Assembly: GCA_017882655.1 (NCBI GenBank)
Contig: JADGPB010000023.1
Coordinates: 1-13,524, forward strand
Direction: 5' to 3'
Origin: Propionibacteriales bacterium
GTDB lineage: Bacteria; Actinomycetota; Actinomycetes; Propionibacteriales; Propionibacteriaceae
Length of the DNA stretch: 13,524 bases
Of the stretch, positions 1 through 6,715 are shown piece by piece; within the stretch, counting starts at the first letter, position 1, and every line of letters begins with the position of its first letter. A program made the translations under genes and the position numbers. The notes under the pieces were generated by a model. It was not told the DNA's origin, made no database searches, and saw only the letters and a program-made list of their open reading frames with translations.

Positions 1-1221
1 GACGACCATGAGGTGGACCTCAGGGTTGTTCGTCGTGATCGCATTGGCGATGGCCTGCATGATCATCGTCTTGCCGGCCTTCGGCGGGGAGACGATCAGG
101 CCGCGCTGGCCCTTGCCGATCGGCGAGACCAGGTCGATGATCCGCCCGATCATGCCGGAGGTCGCATTCTCGAGCCGCAGAGGCTCCTGCGGGTACAGGG
201 GCGTGAGCTTCGAGAACTCGGGACGGTTGCGCGCGCTCTCGGGCTGGCCCCCGTTGACGGTGTCGAGCGAGACGAGAGGGTTGAACTTCTCCTTGCGCTC
301 GCCGTCCTGCGCCTGCCGGATCGAGCCCGTGACGACGTCGCCCTTGCGGAGCCCGTACCTGCGAACCATGCTCAGCGACACGTACGCGTCGTTCGAGCCG
401 GGCAGGTAACCGGACGTCCGGACGAACGCGTAGTTGTCGAGAACGTCGAGGATGCCGGAGATCGGCACGACCACGTCGCCCTCGTTCACGGTTGGCTCAG
501 CGTCGAAACGCTCGATCGGGGCCTGGCCTGGACGCGGGCGGCGGTTCTGGCGATCGCGGTTGCGGCGACGACGACCACGGCGACCGCCGGCGTCCTCGTC
601 CTCGGAGCGCTGCGCCTGACGAGCGTCTTCCTCGTTGCCCTGCGTGCCCTGCTGGCCCTGCTGGACCTGCTGACCCTGACGGCGCTGCCGGTCCGGCTCG
701 CGCGTCTCGACGCTGAGCGCGCTGAGACGAGCGCCGACTTCATCGGCTATCGATCGGTCGCTATCGGTACCTTCCGGCGCAGTGGTCTGGGCACGTTCCG
801 GAGCAGCGCCCTGGCTCGGCTCGACGGCGGGGGCCCCAGCAGCGCGACGCGAGCCACGGGTGCGGCGCCGTCCGGCCTGGTCGGCAGATGACGTGTCGCC
901 TGCGGAGTCGCCGCTCGCTGGTGCCTGAGCCGTAGCGTCCCCATTGCCGGCTGCCTGCACGGCAGAGTCGCCGCGGTTCGGCGCCTGGGTGGCAGAGTCG
1001 GGAGCCTTCACCGTCTCTGGTGCTGCAATCGGAGTCGATGGCGGCGCCTGGCGGCGCGGGGCGCTGGGCGCTCCACCCCCCTGGGCCTCCCTGATCGCTC
1101 CGACGAGCTCGCCCTTACGCATCCCTGCTGTGCCCTTGAGGCCCAGAGTTCCTGCGACCTGCTTGAGCTCGGCGAGCAACATCCCGTCCAGGGCCTTGCC
1201 CGTGGTGGTGGTGTCGGTCAC
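1..1221 (-). CDS. rho: Transcription termination factor Rho (partial, C-terminus beyond left edge)
   Basis: Rho is a hexameric RNA-dependent ATPase/helicase that binds nascent C-rich RNA and releases RNA polymerase. The visible 407 codons start at GTG (1219-1221), preceded by GGAAGG (complement of 1228-1233) 6 nt upstream. Residues ~8-50 form the SAP-like Rho N-terminal domain (ALDGMLLAELKQVAGTLGLKG region). Residues ~50-247 are a low-complexity insertion rich in Ala, Pro, Gln, Asp and Arg, ending in an Arg block (RRGRRRRNRDRQNRR, 214-228). The cold-shock-like primary RNA-binding domain follows from ~248 (GDVVVPISGILDVLDNYAFV). The Walker A stretch is at ~378-385 (SPPKAGKT, Lys384). The remainder of the ATPase domain (Walker B, Q-loop, R-loop) is outside the window. 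Long insertions between the N-terminal and RNA-binding domains are typical of actinobacterial Rho. Rho lying after the lysA-hom region matches the mycobacterial order. Identity is essentially certain. Confidence 0.97.
   Translation of the reverse strand, partial: MTDTTTTGKALDGMLLAELKQVAGTLGLKGTAGMRKGELVGAIREAQGGGAPSAPRRQAPPSTPIAAPETVKAPDSATQAPNRGDSAVQAAGNGDATAQAPASGDSAGDTSSADQAGRRRTRGSRRAAGAPAVEPSQGAAPERAQTTAPEGTDSDRSIADEVGARLSALSVETREPDRQRRQGQQVQQGQQGTQGNEEDARQAQRSEDEDAGGRRGRRRRNRDRQNRRPRPGQAPIERFDAEPTVNEGDVVVPISGILDVLDNYAFVRTSGYLPGSNDAYVSLSMVRRYGLRKGDVVTGSIRQAQDGERKEKFNPLVSLDTVNGGQPESARNRPEFSKLTPLYPQEPLRLENATSGMIGRIIDLVSPIGKGQRGLIVSPPKAGKTMIMQAIANAITTNNPEVHLMVV
901..989 (-). repeat. Imperfect 20-codon repeat inside the Rho insertion
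   Basis: Positions 901-929 and 961-989 are related by an imperfect 60-nt period. They share GAGTCGCCGC near one end and GCCTG near the other, about 20 of 29 bases. They encode the related peptides TAQAPASGDSA and ATQAPNRGDSA in the disordered insertion of Rho. The decamer GGCAGAGTCG also occurs twice, at 961-970 and 991-1000. This looks like slippage or duplication in a low-complexity coding region rather than a regulatory element. Confidence 0.4.
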
Positions 1222-1453
1222 GGACTTCCTTCCGTCGTGACAGCCTGACCGCTGGGGTGGCGCGACGTACACAGTGCGCGCACAACGGCGTTGGCAGGCA
1301 AATGAATCCCCTCAGGCCAGATGTCCCATTGTTCTCTGGATGATCTTTTCGGCGGATCGCCGCGCCCAGCCTGTGAGGCGCGTGGAGGCTCTAAGTCCTC
1401 TCAACGTCAGCAAGACTACCACTCTGCGCGACACCCCACCTACTGTGGCGAAC
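1222..1453. other. Intergenic region between divergent rho and the DUF3151 gene
   Basis: These 232 bases separate the rho start from the DUF3151 start, so they must hold promoters for both directions. On the plus strand a TANNNT hexamer at 1441-1446 sits just before the DUF3151 ATG. On the minus strand a possible -10 hexamer TAGTCT (complement of 1413-1418) would give rho a leader of roughly 185 nt, but I find no convincing -35 for it. The rho ribosome-binding site lies at 1228-1233. A reading frame runs through part of this stretch in phase with DUF3151 (from 1274), but its translation matches no conserved part of the family. Confidence 0.5.
1441..1446 (+). promoter_or_regulatory. Candidate -10 element for a leaderless DUF3151 mRNA
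   Basis: The hexamer TACTGT fits the actinobacterial -10 consensus TANNNT and ends exactly 7 nt before the ATG at 1454. Transcription would therefore start at or next to the A of the start codon. No Shine-Dalgarno sequence is visible upstream of that ATG, which agrees with leaderless translation, common in actinobacteria. No clear -35 box is seen. The hexamer is short, so this is inference. Confidence 0.45.
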
Positions 1454-1885
1454 ATGGCACCGCAGACCCACCGCAACCTCCTAGCCCACGCAGCCGAACC
1501 CACACTGCTACCGCCGGACAGCGAGCCGGAACCCGCTGACGCGGCCGAGGCGATCGCTGCGGCGCGCCGCCACCCCACGTCCGCCATCGCGTGGGCGGTG
1601 CTGGCCGAGCAGGCACTGGCTGACGGTACGGACGCGTCCGACATCAGCGCGTACGCGTTCGCTCGTACCGGCTACCACCGGTCCCTCGACGCGTTGCGGC
1701 GCACCGGCTGGCGCGGCTCCGGCCCGGTCCCGTGGGAGCACGAACCCAACCGGGGCTTCCTGCGAGCGCTCTGGGCGCTCTCAGTGGCCGCGGACCATAT
1801 CGGCGAGGACGACGAGGCGGAACGCTGCGCGCAGTTCCTCCGCGACTCCTCCGAGACCGCCTATCAGGAGCTGGCTGGTTCCTGA
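1454..1885 (+). CDS. DUF3151 family protein
   Basis: This 143-residue soluble protein has no known biochemical role. It matches the actinobacterial DUF3151 family by its conserved central block at residues ~67-106 (YAFARTGYHRSLDALRRTGW, then GPVPWEHEPNRGFLRAL). A PTSAIAWAVLAEQAL stretch (41-55) and the TLLPPD motif (17-22) are also typical. The predicted fold is largely helical and TPR-like, with no signal peptide or membrane segment. ATG 1454 was chosen because family members begin shortly before the TLLP motif. An in-frame GTG at 1445 is possible, and the upstream extension to 1274 looks non-coding. The gene lies head-to-head with rho and its last 22 bases overlap the 3' end of the convergent nucleotidyltransferase gene. 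Family assignment is confident; function is unknown. Confidence 0.88.
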   Translation: MAPQTHRNLLAHAAEPTLLPPDSEPEPADAAEAIAAARRHPTSAIAWAVLAEQALADGTDASDISAYAFARTGYHRSLDALRRTGWRGSGPVPWEHEPNRGFLRALWALSVAADHIGEDDEAERCAQFLRDSSETAYQELAGS

Positions 1886-2691
1886 GCGCCCGCCCCTGGC
1901 GTGCCCGATGAGGAGCCCGACTCGTCCAGGGCGACGATCTCCGCAATCAGCGTGAGGAACTGCTCGGCCAGGCTCGGATCATCTGGGGCGGCCACGCACG
2001 CGGTCCGAAGACGGTCGGCCACGTTGGTCGGCCGCAGCTCGCAGGATGCGACGTGAGCAAGGAGCCGCTTCTCCCCTGGGTGATAGCGACGGTTGAGCGC
2101 AAACAGGAGGCTGACGGTCACGTCGAGGAGCCCCGCCGTGCGGCGAACGACCATCGGCCAGTCCTGGCGGGCCTGCGCGCCGCGCAGCTGGGAGGCGAAC
2201 TCGCCGGCCATGACCGGCAACCGGAGGAGCTGGGCCGCCCGAGTGGCTTCCGGAAAGGTCGTCAGGTCGTTGTGCAGCCGACCAAGCTCAGCGTACGGAT
2301 CGGCGATCGGCACACTCGCGTACGCCGTGTGCAGGAACGCTGTCGCGCACACCTCACCGTCAAGTCCTACGCCGCGTGCTCGGCTGATCTGGGCGTGGAT
2401 GTCGTCGAGGTCGACATAGACGACCTCGAACGGTCCGCTGTCGGAGTGCCAGTGGTCCTCAGGGCCGAAAGCATCGAACGGGACAACCACATCATCAGCG
2501 AGGCCGTCGAGTGCCTGCTGCCGGATCACGGCGCTGACGAGTGGCCCGCGGTACCACGCGTACAGGTCGGTGTCGGAGCCTGCATCGTCCATGCCGAGGG
2601 CCCGGGACCCACCCAGCGAGACCGCCCGGATCCCGTCCAGCACGATGAGGGCGTTCGCTACGTCTCTGACCACCCCGGTGACGTCATCCAT
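1864..2691 (-). CDS. Nucleotidyltransferase-fold protein (pol beta superfamily)
   Basis: This 275-residue protein carries the signature of the minimal nucleotidyltransferase fold: GGS at 27-29 followed by two carboxylates in SDTDLY (Asp40, Asp42). A possible third acidic residue lies in the strand FEVVYVDLDD (residues ~88-97). The rest is predicted helical, as in DUF4037-like and antibiotic nucleotidyltransferase-like proteins. Such enzymes transfer a nucleoside monophosphate to a small molecule, protein or RNA; the substrate here cannot be read from the sequence. The ATG comes 3 nt after the thrH stop (TGA-GCC-ATG) with no clear Shine-Dalgarno, which suggests translational coupling at the end of the lysA-hom-thrH operon. 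The last ~20 residues are low-complexity (Gly, Ser, Ala, Pro). The final 22 nt overlap the DUF3151 gene on the other strand. Confidence 0.8.
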   Translation of the reverse strand: MDDVTGVVRDVANALIVLDGIRAVSLGGSRALGMDDAGSDTDLYAWYRGPLVSAVIRQQALDGLADDVVVPFDAFGPEDHWHSDSGPFEVVYVDLDDIHAQISRARGVGLDGEVCATAFLHTAYASVPIADPYAELGRLHNDLTTFPEATRAAQLLRLPVMAGEFASQLRGAQARQDWPMVVRRTAGLLDVTVSLLFALNRRYHPGEKRLLAHVASCELRPTNVADRLRTACVAAPDDPSLAEQFLTLIAEIVALDESGSSSGTPGAGAQEPASS

Positions 2692-2694
2692 GGC

Positions 2695-3330
2695 TCAGAG
2701 TCGACGGTTCGACGCGGCGGCGATCGCCGCCCGAAGCTCGTCGTACCCCCGCGTCACCGGTAGCTGCACGAACTCGTCGATGACGTGCTGAGGCGCATCG
2801 AACAGGATGCCGACGTCGGCGGCGAGCAGCATCGCGGTGTCGTTGTACGAGTCGCCGGCGGCGATGACGCGGAACGTCACGCTCTGGAGCGCCTCGACGG
2901 ACGCGCGCTTCTGGTCGGGCATCCGCAGCCGGTAACCCGTGATCCGGCCGTCATCTTCGACCTCCAACGAGTGGCAGAACAGTGTCGGGAAGCCGAGCTG
3001 ACGCATCAGCGGATGGGCGAACTCGGCGAACGTGTCCGACAGGAGGATCACGCCGGTGAACCGCTCGCGCAGCCAGTCGAGGAACTCGACGGCTCCGGGG
3101 AGAGGTCCCATCGTCGCGATGACCGCCTGGATGTCTGGGAGCCTGAGCCCGTGCCGGTCGAGGATCGCCAGCCGGTAGCGCATCAGCACGTCGTAGTCAG
3201 GCTCGTCGCGGGTCGTCCTCCGCAGCTCGGCGATCCCGGTGCGCTCGGCCACGGCGATCCAGATCTCGGGAACCAGTACGCCTTCGAGGTCGAGGCACAC
3301 CAGTTCCGGCCGCATGTCGGGTTCGCTCAC
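2695..3330 (-). CDS. thrH: Phosphoserine phosphatase / phosphoserine:homoserine phosphotransferase ThrH
   Basis: ThrH is a HAD-superfamily enzyme described in Pseudomonas. It dephosphorylates phosphoserine and can pass the phosphate to homoserine, giving O-phosphohomoserine for threonine synthesis. All HAD motifs are present. Motif I is DLEGVLVPEIW with nucleophile Asp14 and the ThrH-type Glu16 (instead of Asp) at +2. Motif II is Ser98-Asp99, motif III Lys141 in DQKR, and motif IV GDSYND (159-164). Further stretches such as DYDVLM, PLMRQLGFPTLFCH and GILFDAP match my memory of Pseudomonas ThrH closely, and the length of 211 residues is near the usual ~205. The start is GTG 3330, whose GTGA overlaps the hom stop by 4 nt, with GGAGG just upstream inside hom; an alternative ATG is at 3315. 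The position right after hom, which makes the acceptor homoserine, supports a phosphotransferase role, though this is inferred. Confidence 0.92.
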   Translation of the reverse strand: MSEPDMRPELVCLDLEGVLVPEIWIAVAERTGIAELRRTTRDEPDYDVLMRYRLAILDRHGLRLPDIQAVIATMGPLPGAVEFLDWLRERFTGVILLSDTFAEFAHPLMRQLGFPTLFCHSLEVEDDGRITGYRLRMPDQKRASVEALQSVTFRVIAAGDSYNDTAMLLAADVGILFDAPQHVIDEFVQLPVTRGYDELRAAIAAASNRRL

Positions 3331-4634
3331 CGCCCCTCCACCCGGATGAGGCGGATGCGGCCGGAGACGGCCGAGGTCATCGTGCGCAGCTCCGAGACCG
3401 TGTCGGTGAACTCGGCGTCGCGGGCGATGTGGGTCATGATCCCGAGGCGGGCGTGACCGTCCTCGTCGGTCGTCTGTCGCACAGCCAGGATCGACACCTC
3501 GTGCTTGGCGAAGACCGATGCGACCTTGGCCAGGACTCCGGGCTCGTCCTTGACCTGCATCGTGAGGTAGTACGAGGTCATCGCGTCCTCGATCGACGCG
3601 ATGCCGTACCGGCGATACGTGGACATGGCCGGACCGTGGGTTCCGCGGATCCGGTTCCGGGCGATCGTCACGAGGTCGCCCATCACGGCGGACGCGGTCG
3701 GCGAGCCGCCAGCGCCTGGGCCGAGGAACATCAGTCGGCCTGCGTTGCGCGACTCGATGAAGATGGCGTTGTACGCACCCCTCACCGACGCGAGCGGGTG
3801 GGACTCGGGAACCATCGTGGGATGTACCCGGACGGAGACCTCGTCCTCCTGCTCGCCCGACAGCGTCGCGACAGCGAGCAGCTTGATGACGTAGCCCTGC
3901 GCCCTGGCGGCCTCGATGTCCTCGATCGTGATCGTCGTGATGCCTTCGCGGTGGACGTCCGCGCCGGCGACCTCGGTGTGGAACGCGAGGCTGGCGAGGA
4001 TCGACGCCTTGGCCGCGGCGTCGTACCCCTCGACGTCGGCGGTCGGGTCAGCCTCGGCGTAGCCGAGCTCCTGCGCCTCCGCCAACGCCTCCGAGAAGGA
4101 GACACGGTCGGTGGTCATCTTGTCGAGGATGTAGTTGGTGGTGCCGTTGACGATGCCCATCACTGTGGTGATCTCGTCCCCGACGAGCGACTCGCGCAGC
4201 GGGCGGATGATCGGGATGGCGCCGGCGACGGCCGCCTCGAAGTACAGGTCGACGCCAGCACGCTCGGCCGCCGCGTACAGCTCCTGGCCATGTGCGGCGA
4301 GCAGAGACTTGTTCGCTGTCACGACCGAGGCACCAGCCGCGAACGACGCGAGCAGCAAGCTCCTCGCCGGCTCGATGCCGCCGATGAGCTCGACGACCAC
4401 ATCGACCCCGGACCGTACGAGCGCCTCGCTGTCACCTGTGAACAGCGCCGGGTCGATGCCGGCCCGCTCGGCATCGGGATGACGCACGCCGATGCCCATC
4501 AGCTCGACGGGGGCACCGACCCTCGCGGCGAGGTCGTCCGGCGTCGCGAGCAGCAGCCGCGCGACCTGGGAACCGACGTTGCCGCAGCCGAGCAGGGCAA
4601 CCTTGACGGGCTTGTCGCCATTCACGAGGATCAC
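3327..4634 (-). CDS. hom: Homoserine dehydrogenase
   Basis: The enzyme reduces aspartate semialdehyde to homoserine with NAD(P)H in the cytoplasm, the branch point to threonine and methionine. Domains in order are an N-terminal Rossmann fold with LLGCGNVGS (residues ~14-22), the catalytic and dimerisation domain, and a C-terminal ACT domain (~356-430, starting near YYLTMQVKDEPGVLAK). The catalytic domain shows TANKS (106-110), NGTTNYIL (163-170) and EGYDAAAKASIL with probable catalytic Lys209. The 435 residues are the normal length for actinobacterial Hom (~430-440). The ACT domain usually mediates threonine feedback inhibition. The start is taken as GTG 4634, 14 nt after the lysA stop; GTG 4625 is an alternative and neither has a strong Shine-Dalgarno, so coupling to lysA is likely. 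The stop overlaps the thrH start by 4 nt. Function is certain, the exact start less so. Confidence 0.97.
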   Translation of the reverse strand: MILVNGDKPVKVALLGCGNVGSQVARLLLATPDDLAARVGAPVELMGIGVRHPDAERAGIDPALFTGDSEALVRSGVDVVVELIGGIEPARSLLLASFAAGASVVTANKSLLAAHGQELYAAAERAGVDLYFEAAVAGAIPIIRPLRESLVGDEITTVMGIVNGTTNYILDKMTTDRVSFSEALAEAQELGYAEADPTADVEGYDAAAKASILASLAFHTEVAGADVHREGITTITIEDIEAARAQGYVIKLLAVATLSGEQEDEVSVRVHPTMVPESHPLASVRGAYNAIFIESRNAGRLMFLGPGAGGSPTASAVMGDLVTIARNRIRGTHGPAMSTYRRYGIASIEDAMTSYYLTMQVKDEPGVLAKVASVFAKHEVSILAVRQTTDEDGHARLGIMTHIARDAEFTDTVSELRTMTSAVSGRIRLIRVEGR

Positions 4635-4648
4635 AGGATCATCTTGGC

Positions 4649-6085
4649 CTATTCGACACGAGCGGCCCCGCGGTTTCCCACGGCCACGCCGGTGTCGAGG
4701 GCCAGGAGGTCGTCGAGCGTCTCGCGACGCAGCAGGGTCCTCACCTCGCCCGCTGCCACCGACACCACGGGGGGCTTGGTGGCGTGGTTGTAGTTCGAGG
4801 CCATCGAGCGGCTGTACGCACCGGACGCGGGCACTGCGATGAGATCACCATCGCGGAGGTCCCGGGGCAGGTAGACGTCCCGAACCAGGATGTCGCCCCC
4901 TTCGCAGTGTTTGCCGACCACGCGGCACAGCATGGGCTGAGCATTCGAGGCGCGGTTCGCCAGCACAGCCGAGTACTCCGCCGCGTACAGAGCCGGCCTG
5001 ATGTTGTCGCTCATGCCGCCGTCGACCGAGACGTACGTCCGCTGCAGTCCGCCCTCGAGATCGACGACCTTGACGGTGCCCACGGTGTAGATCGCCATCG
5101 CGGACGGCCCGCAGATCGCACGTCCGGGCTCTATCGAGTAGCGGGGTTCAGTGAGCCCGTACGCGCGACGCTCGTGCTCGACGATCTCCCGCAGGCTCGT
5201 GGAGAGCTCATCGGGCGTCGACGGTGTGTCGTCCGCGGTGTAGGCGATGCCGAAGCCACCGCCGAGGTCGAGCTCGGGCAGGTCGATGCCGGTCGCCTGG
5301 CGGAACTGTGCGATGAGGCGCATCGTGCGGCGAGCCGCCACCTCGAACGCCCCAGTGTCGAAGATCTGGCTCCCGATGTGGGAGTGGACGCCCAACAGCT
5401 CGATGCGCGGGCTGGACTGGCACCGGACGAGCGCCATCAGTGCCTGGCCACCTTGGATGGAGAAGCCGAACTTCTGGTCCTCGTGAGCGGTGGCGATGTA
5501 CTCGTGGGTGTGAGCCTCGATGCCCGTCGTCACCCGCACCAGCACCCTCGCCGTGACGCCCAGCTCGGCGGTCAGCTGCTCGATGCGCGAGATCTCGTCG
5601 AGCGAGTCGACGATGATCCGGCCCACTCCCGACTCCAGCCCGAGGCGCAGCTCCTCGACGGTCTTGTTGTTGCCGTGCATGCCGATCTTCGCCGGGTCCA
5701 TCCCTCCGCGCAGCGCCACGACAAGCTCGTTGCCGCTGCACACGTCGAGGCCGAGGCCCTCCTCCGCGATCCACGACGCAATCCCCGTGGACAGGAACGA
5801 CTTGCCCGCGTAGAAGACGTCCCAACCGGCGAAGGCTTCGAGGAAGCCACGAGCCCGGGCGCGGAAGTCCGCCTCGTCGAACGCGTAGACCGGGGTCCCG
5901 ATCTGCTCCACGAGATCGTCGACGTCGAGACCGGCGATGTTGAGGACGCCGTCGTCGCCGCGTGACACGTTCGTCGACCAGAGACGCGCGTCGAGCGCGT
6001 TGATGTCCTCCGGCCGGTGCAGCCAGTGCGGCTTGATCGAGATCGCGTCGGCGTGCAGCGATCCCGCGACGTGCATGTGAGTCAT
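4649..6085 (-). CDS. lysA: Diaminopimelate decarboxylase
   Basis: LysA is a PLP enzyme that decarboxylates meso-diaminopimelate to L-lysine; its substrate is also a peptidoglycan building block. The 478-residue protein has the alanine-racemase-like barrel with the PLP lysine in FYAGKSF (Lys95), HGNNK (137-141), HSHIGSQIFD (234-243), the glycine loop DLGGGFGI (273-280) and EPGR (319-322). The C-terminal beta domain carries KHCEGGD (Cys394), contributed to the neighbouring active site in the dimer. The start is ATG 6085, because the N-terminus (HAD...INALDARLW...DDGVLNIAG) resembles other actinobacterial LysA proteins. An in-frame ATG at 6076 is possible. The frame stays open further upstream to ~6706, but that part overlaps the lipoprotein gene in another phase and is not LysA-like. 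No Shine-Dalgarno is visible before the start. It is probably the first large gene of the lysA-hom-thrH operon. Confidence 0.97.
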   Translation of the reverse strand: MTHMHVAGSLHADAISIKPHWLHRPEDINALDARLWSTNVSRGDDGVLNIAGLDVDDLVEQIGTPVYAFDEADFRARARGFLEAFAGWDVFYAGKSFLSTGIASWIAEEGLGLDVCSGNELVVALRGGMDPAKIGMHGNNKTVEELRLGLESGVGRIIVDSLDEISRIEQLTAELGVTARVLVRVTTGIEAHTHEYIATAHEDQKFGFSIQGGQALMALVRCQSSPRIELLGVHSHIGSQIFDTGAFEVAARRTMRLIAQFRQATGIDLPELDLGGGFGIAYTADDTPSTPDELSTSLREIVEHERRAYGLTEPRYSIEPGRAICGPSAMAIYTVGTVKVVDLEGGLQRTYVSVDGGMSDNIRPALYAAEYSAVLANRASNAQPMLCRVVGKHCEGGDILVRDVYLPRDLRDGDLIAVPASGAYSRSMASNYNHATKPPVVSVAAGEVRTLLRRETLDDLLALDTGVAVGNRGAARVE

Positions 6086-6144
6086 GAGACTGAACTGTGC
6101 CACCCCGGACTCGGAATGTGCGACGCGGATTCGGCAGTGGACGG

Positions 6145-6660
6145 TCAGGATGCGGCGGATGCCCGCACCACGACGTGACCCACCTCGCGCAGGCGTAGGT
6201 CGCGGGGTGACGAGACGGCCAGGCCGTCGGCGGTCACCGAGATCGAGCCGCAGGCGGCGCCCAGGCAGGTCGCCGTCAGCCGTACGCCCCAGACGTCGAA
6301 GAACTGGCCCAGCGTGACGTCCTGGCCACCCCGGCCCTCTATCCACACCGTGCCGCTCGCATCGTGCGTGTGGCAGGGAGCCTGTACGGCTCGGAGGCGG
6401 TCGATGCCGACGTACGCGGGCACCTCGACCTGCTGGCCGGAGATGCTCACCTCCAGCGTCAGCACGTGCGGATCGTCCGAGGCGTCGAGCGGCAGCCGTG
6501 GCAGACGCGCGAAGTCGATGTACGAGACCGCGTCGCGCGGAGCAGGCCATGGAGGCGCCGACTCGCGAATCTCGGCGGGATCTGGCGCGACCTGCTTCAC
6601 GCACGCGGCCAGCGGAAGTGCCAGCGCGGCCGTCACCAGTGCGCGCCGATTCCATGCCAT
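6145..6660 (-). CDS. Predicted lipoprotein of unknown function
   Basis: This 171-residue exported protein has a classical lipoprotein signal: basic MAWNRR, a hydrophobic run, and the lipobox LAAC with lipidated Cys20. The mature part begins with a short Pro-rich spacer. It contains PCHTHDASGTVWIEG (95-109) and TLGQFFDVWG (116-125), close to the HTHDxSG...TLGxFF motif pair of uncharacterised secreted actinobacterial proteins. Cys96, Cys132 and Cys137 could form disulfides or bind metal together with His97/His99; this is speculation. ATG 6660 was chosen over ATG 6672 because it gives a compact signal peptide and lies 7 nt after a TATGCT hexamer. The gene ends 59 nt before lysA on the same strand and may be co-transcribed with it. 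Lipoprotein status is clear; the role is unknown. Confidence 0.82.
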   Translation of the reverse strand: MAWNRRALVTAALALPLAACVKQVAPDPAEIRESAPPWPAPRDAVSYIDFARLPRLPLDASDDPHVLTLEVSISGQQVEVPAYVGIDRLRAVQAPCHTHDASGTVWIEGRGGQDVTLGQFFDVWGVRLTATCLGAACGSISVTADGLAVSSPRDLRLREVGHVVVRASAAS

Positions 6661-6667
6661 GGCGCGG

Positions 6668-6673
6668 AGCATA
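6668..6673 (-). promoter_or_regulatory. Candidate -10 element for a leaderless lipoprotein (lysA operon) mRNA
   Basis: Read on the minus strand the hexamer is TATGCT, a good TANNNT match. It ends 7 nt before ATG 6660, the same geometry as at the DUF3151 gene. The alternative ATG at 6672 lies inside this hexamer, which argues for the downstream start. No clear -35 box is seen. If the site is real, it may also drive lysA-hom-thrH. Confidence 0.45.
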
Positions 6674-6715
6674 GCCAGACCACAGCGCCGCGCCGGCGCA
6701 CCCCATCGGGATCTT

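Noticed and set aside
13..891. A 292-codon plus-strand open frame opposite rho
   Set aside because: This is an antisense shadow; the minus-strand frame encodes unmistakable Rho sequence across the same region.
1274..1453. In-frame 60-codon extension of the DUF3151 protein
   Set aside because: The translation does not resemble the family N-terminus, and the region must contain the divergent promoters.
1888..1935. Possible hairpin (CGCCCCTGG with CCAGGGCG) near the convergent gene ends
   Set aside because: The stem needs a bulge, the loop is over 20 nt, there is no T-run, and it lies in coding sequence. It is too weak to call a terminator.
3429..4793. A 454-codon plus-strand open frame opposite hom
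   Set aside because: This is an antisense shadow of hom and the lysA end; the composition is Arg/Asp/His-rich without motifs.
6086..6706. N-terminal extension of LysA to 685 residues
   Set aside because: The extension overlaps the lipoprotein gene in another phase on the same strand, has no LysA similarity, and the known actinobacterial N-terminus begins near 6085.
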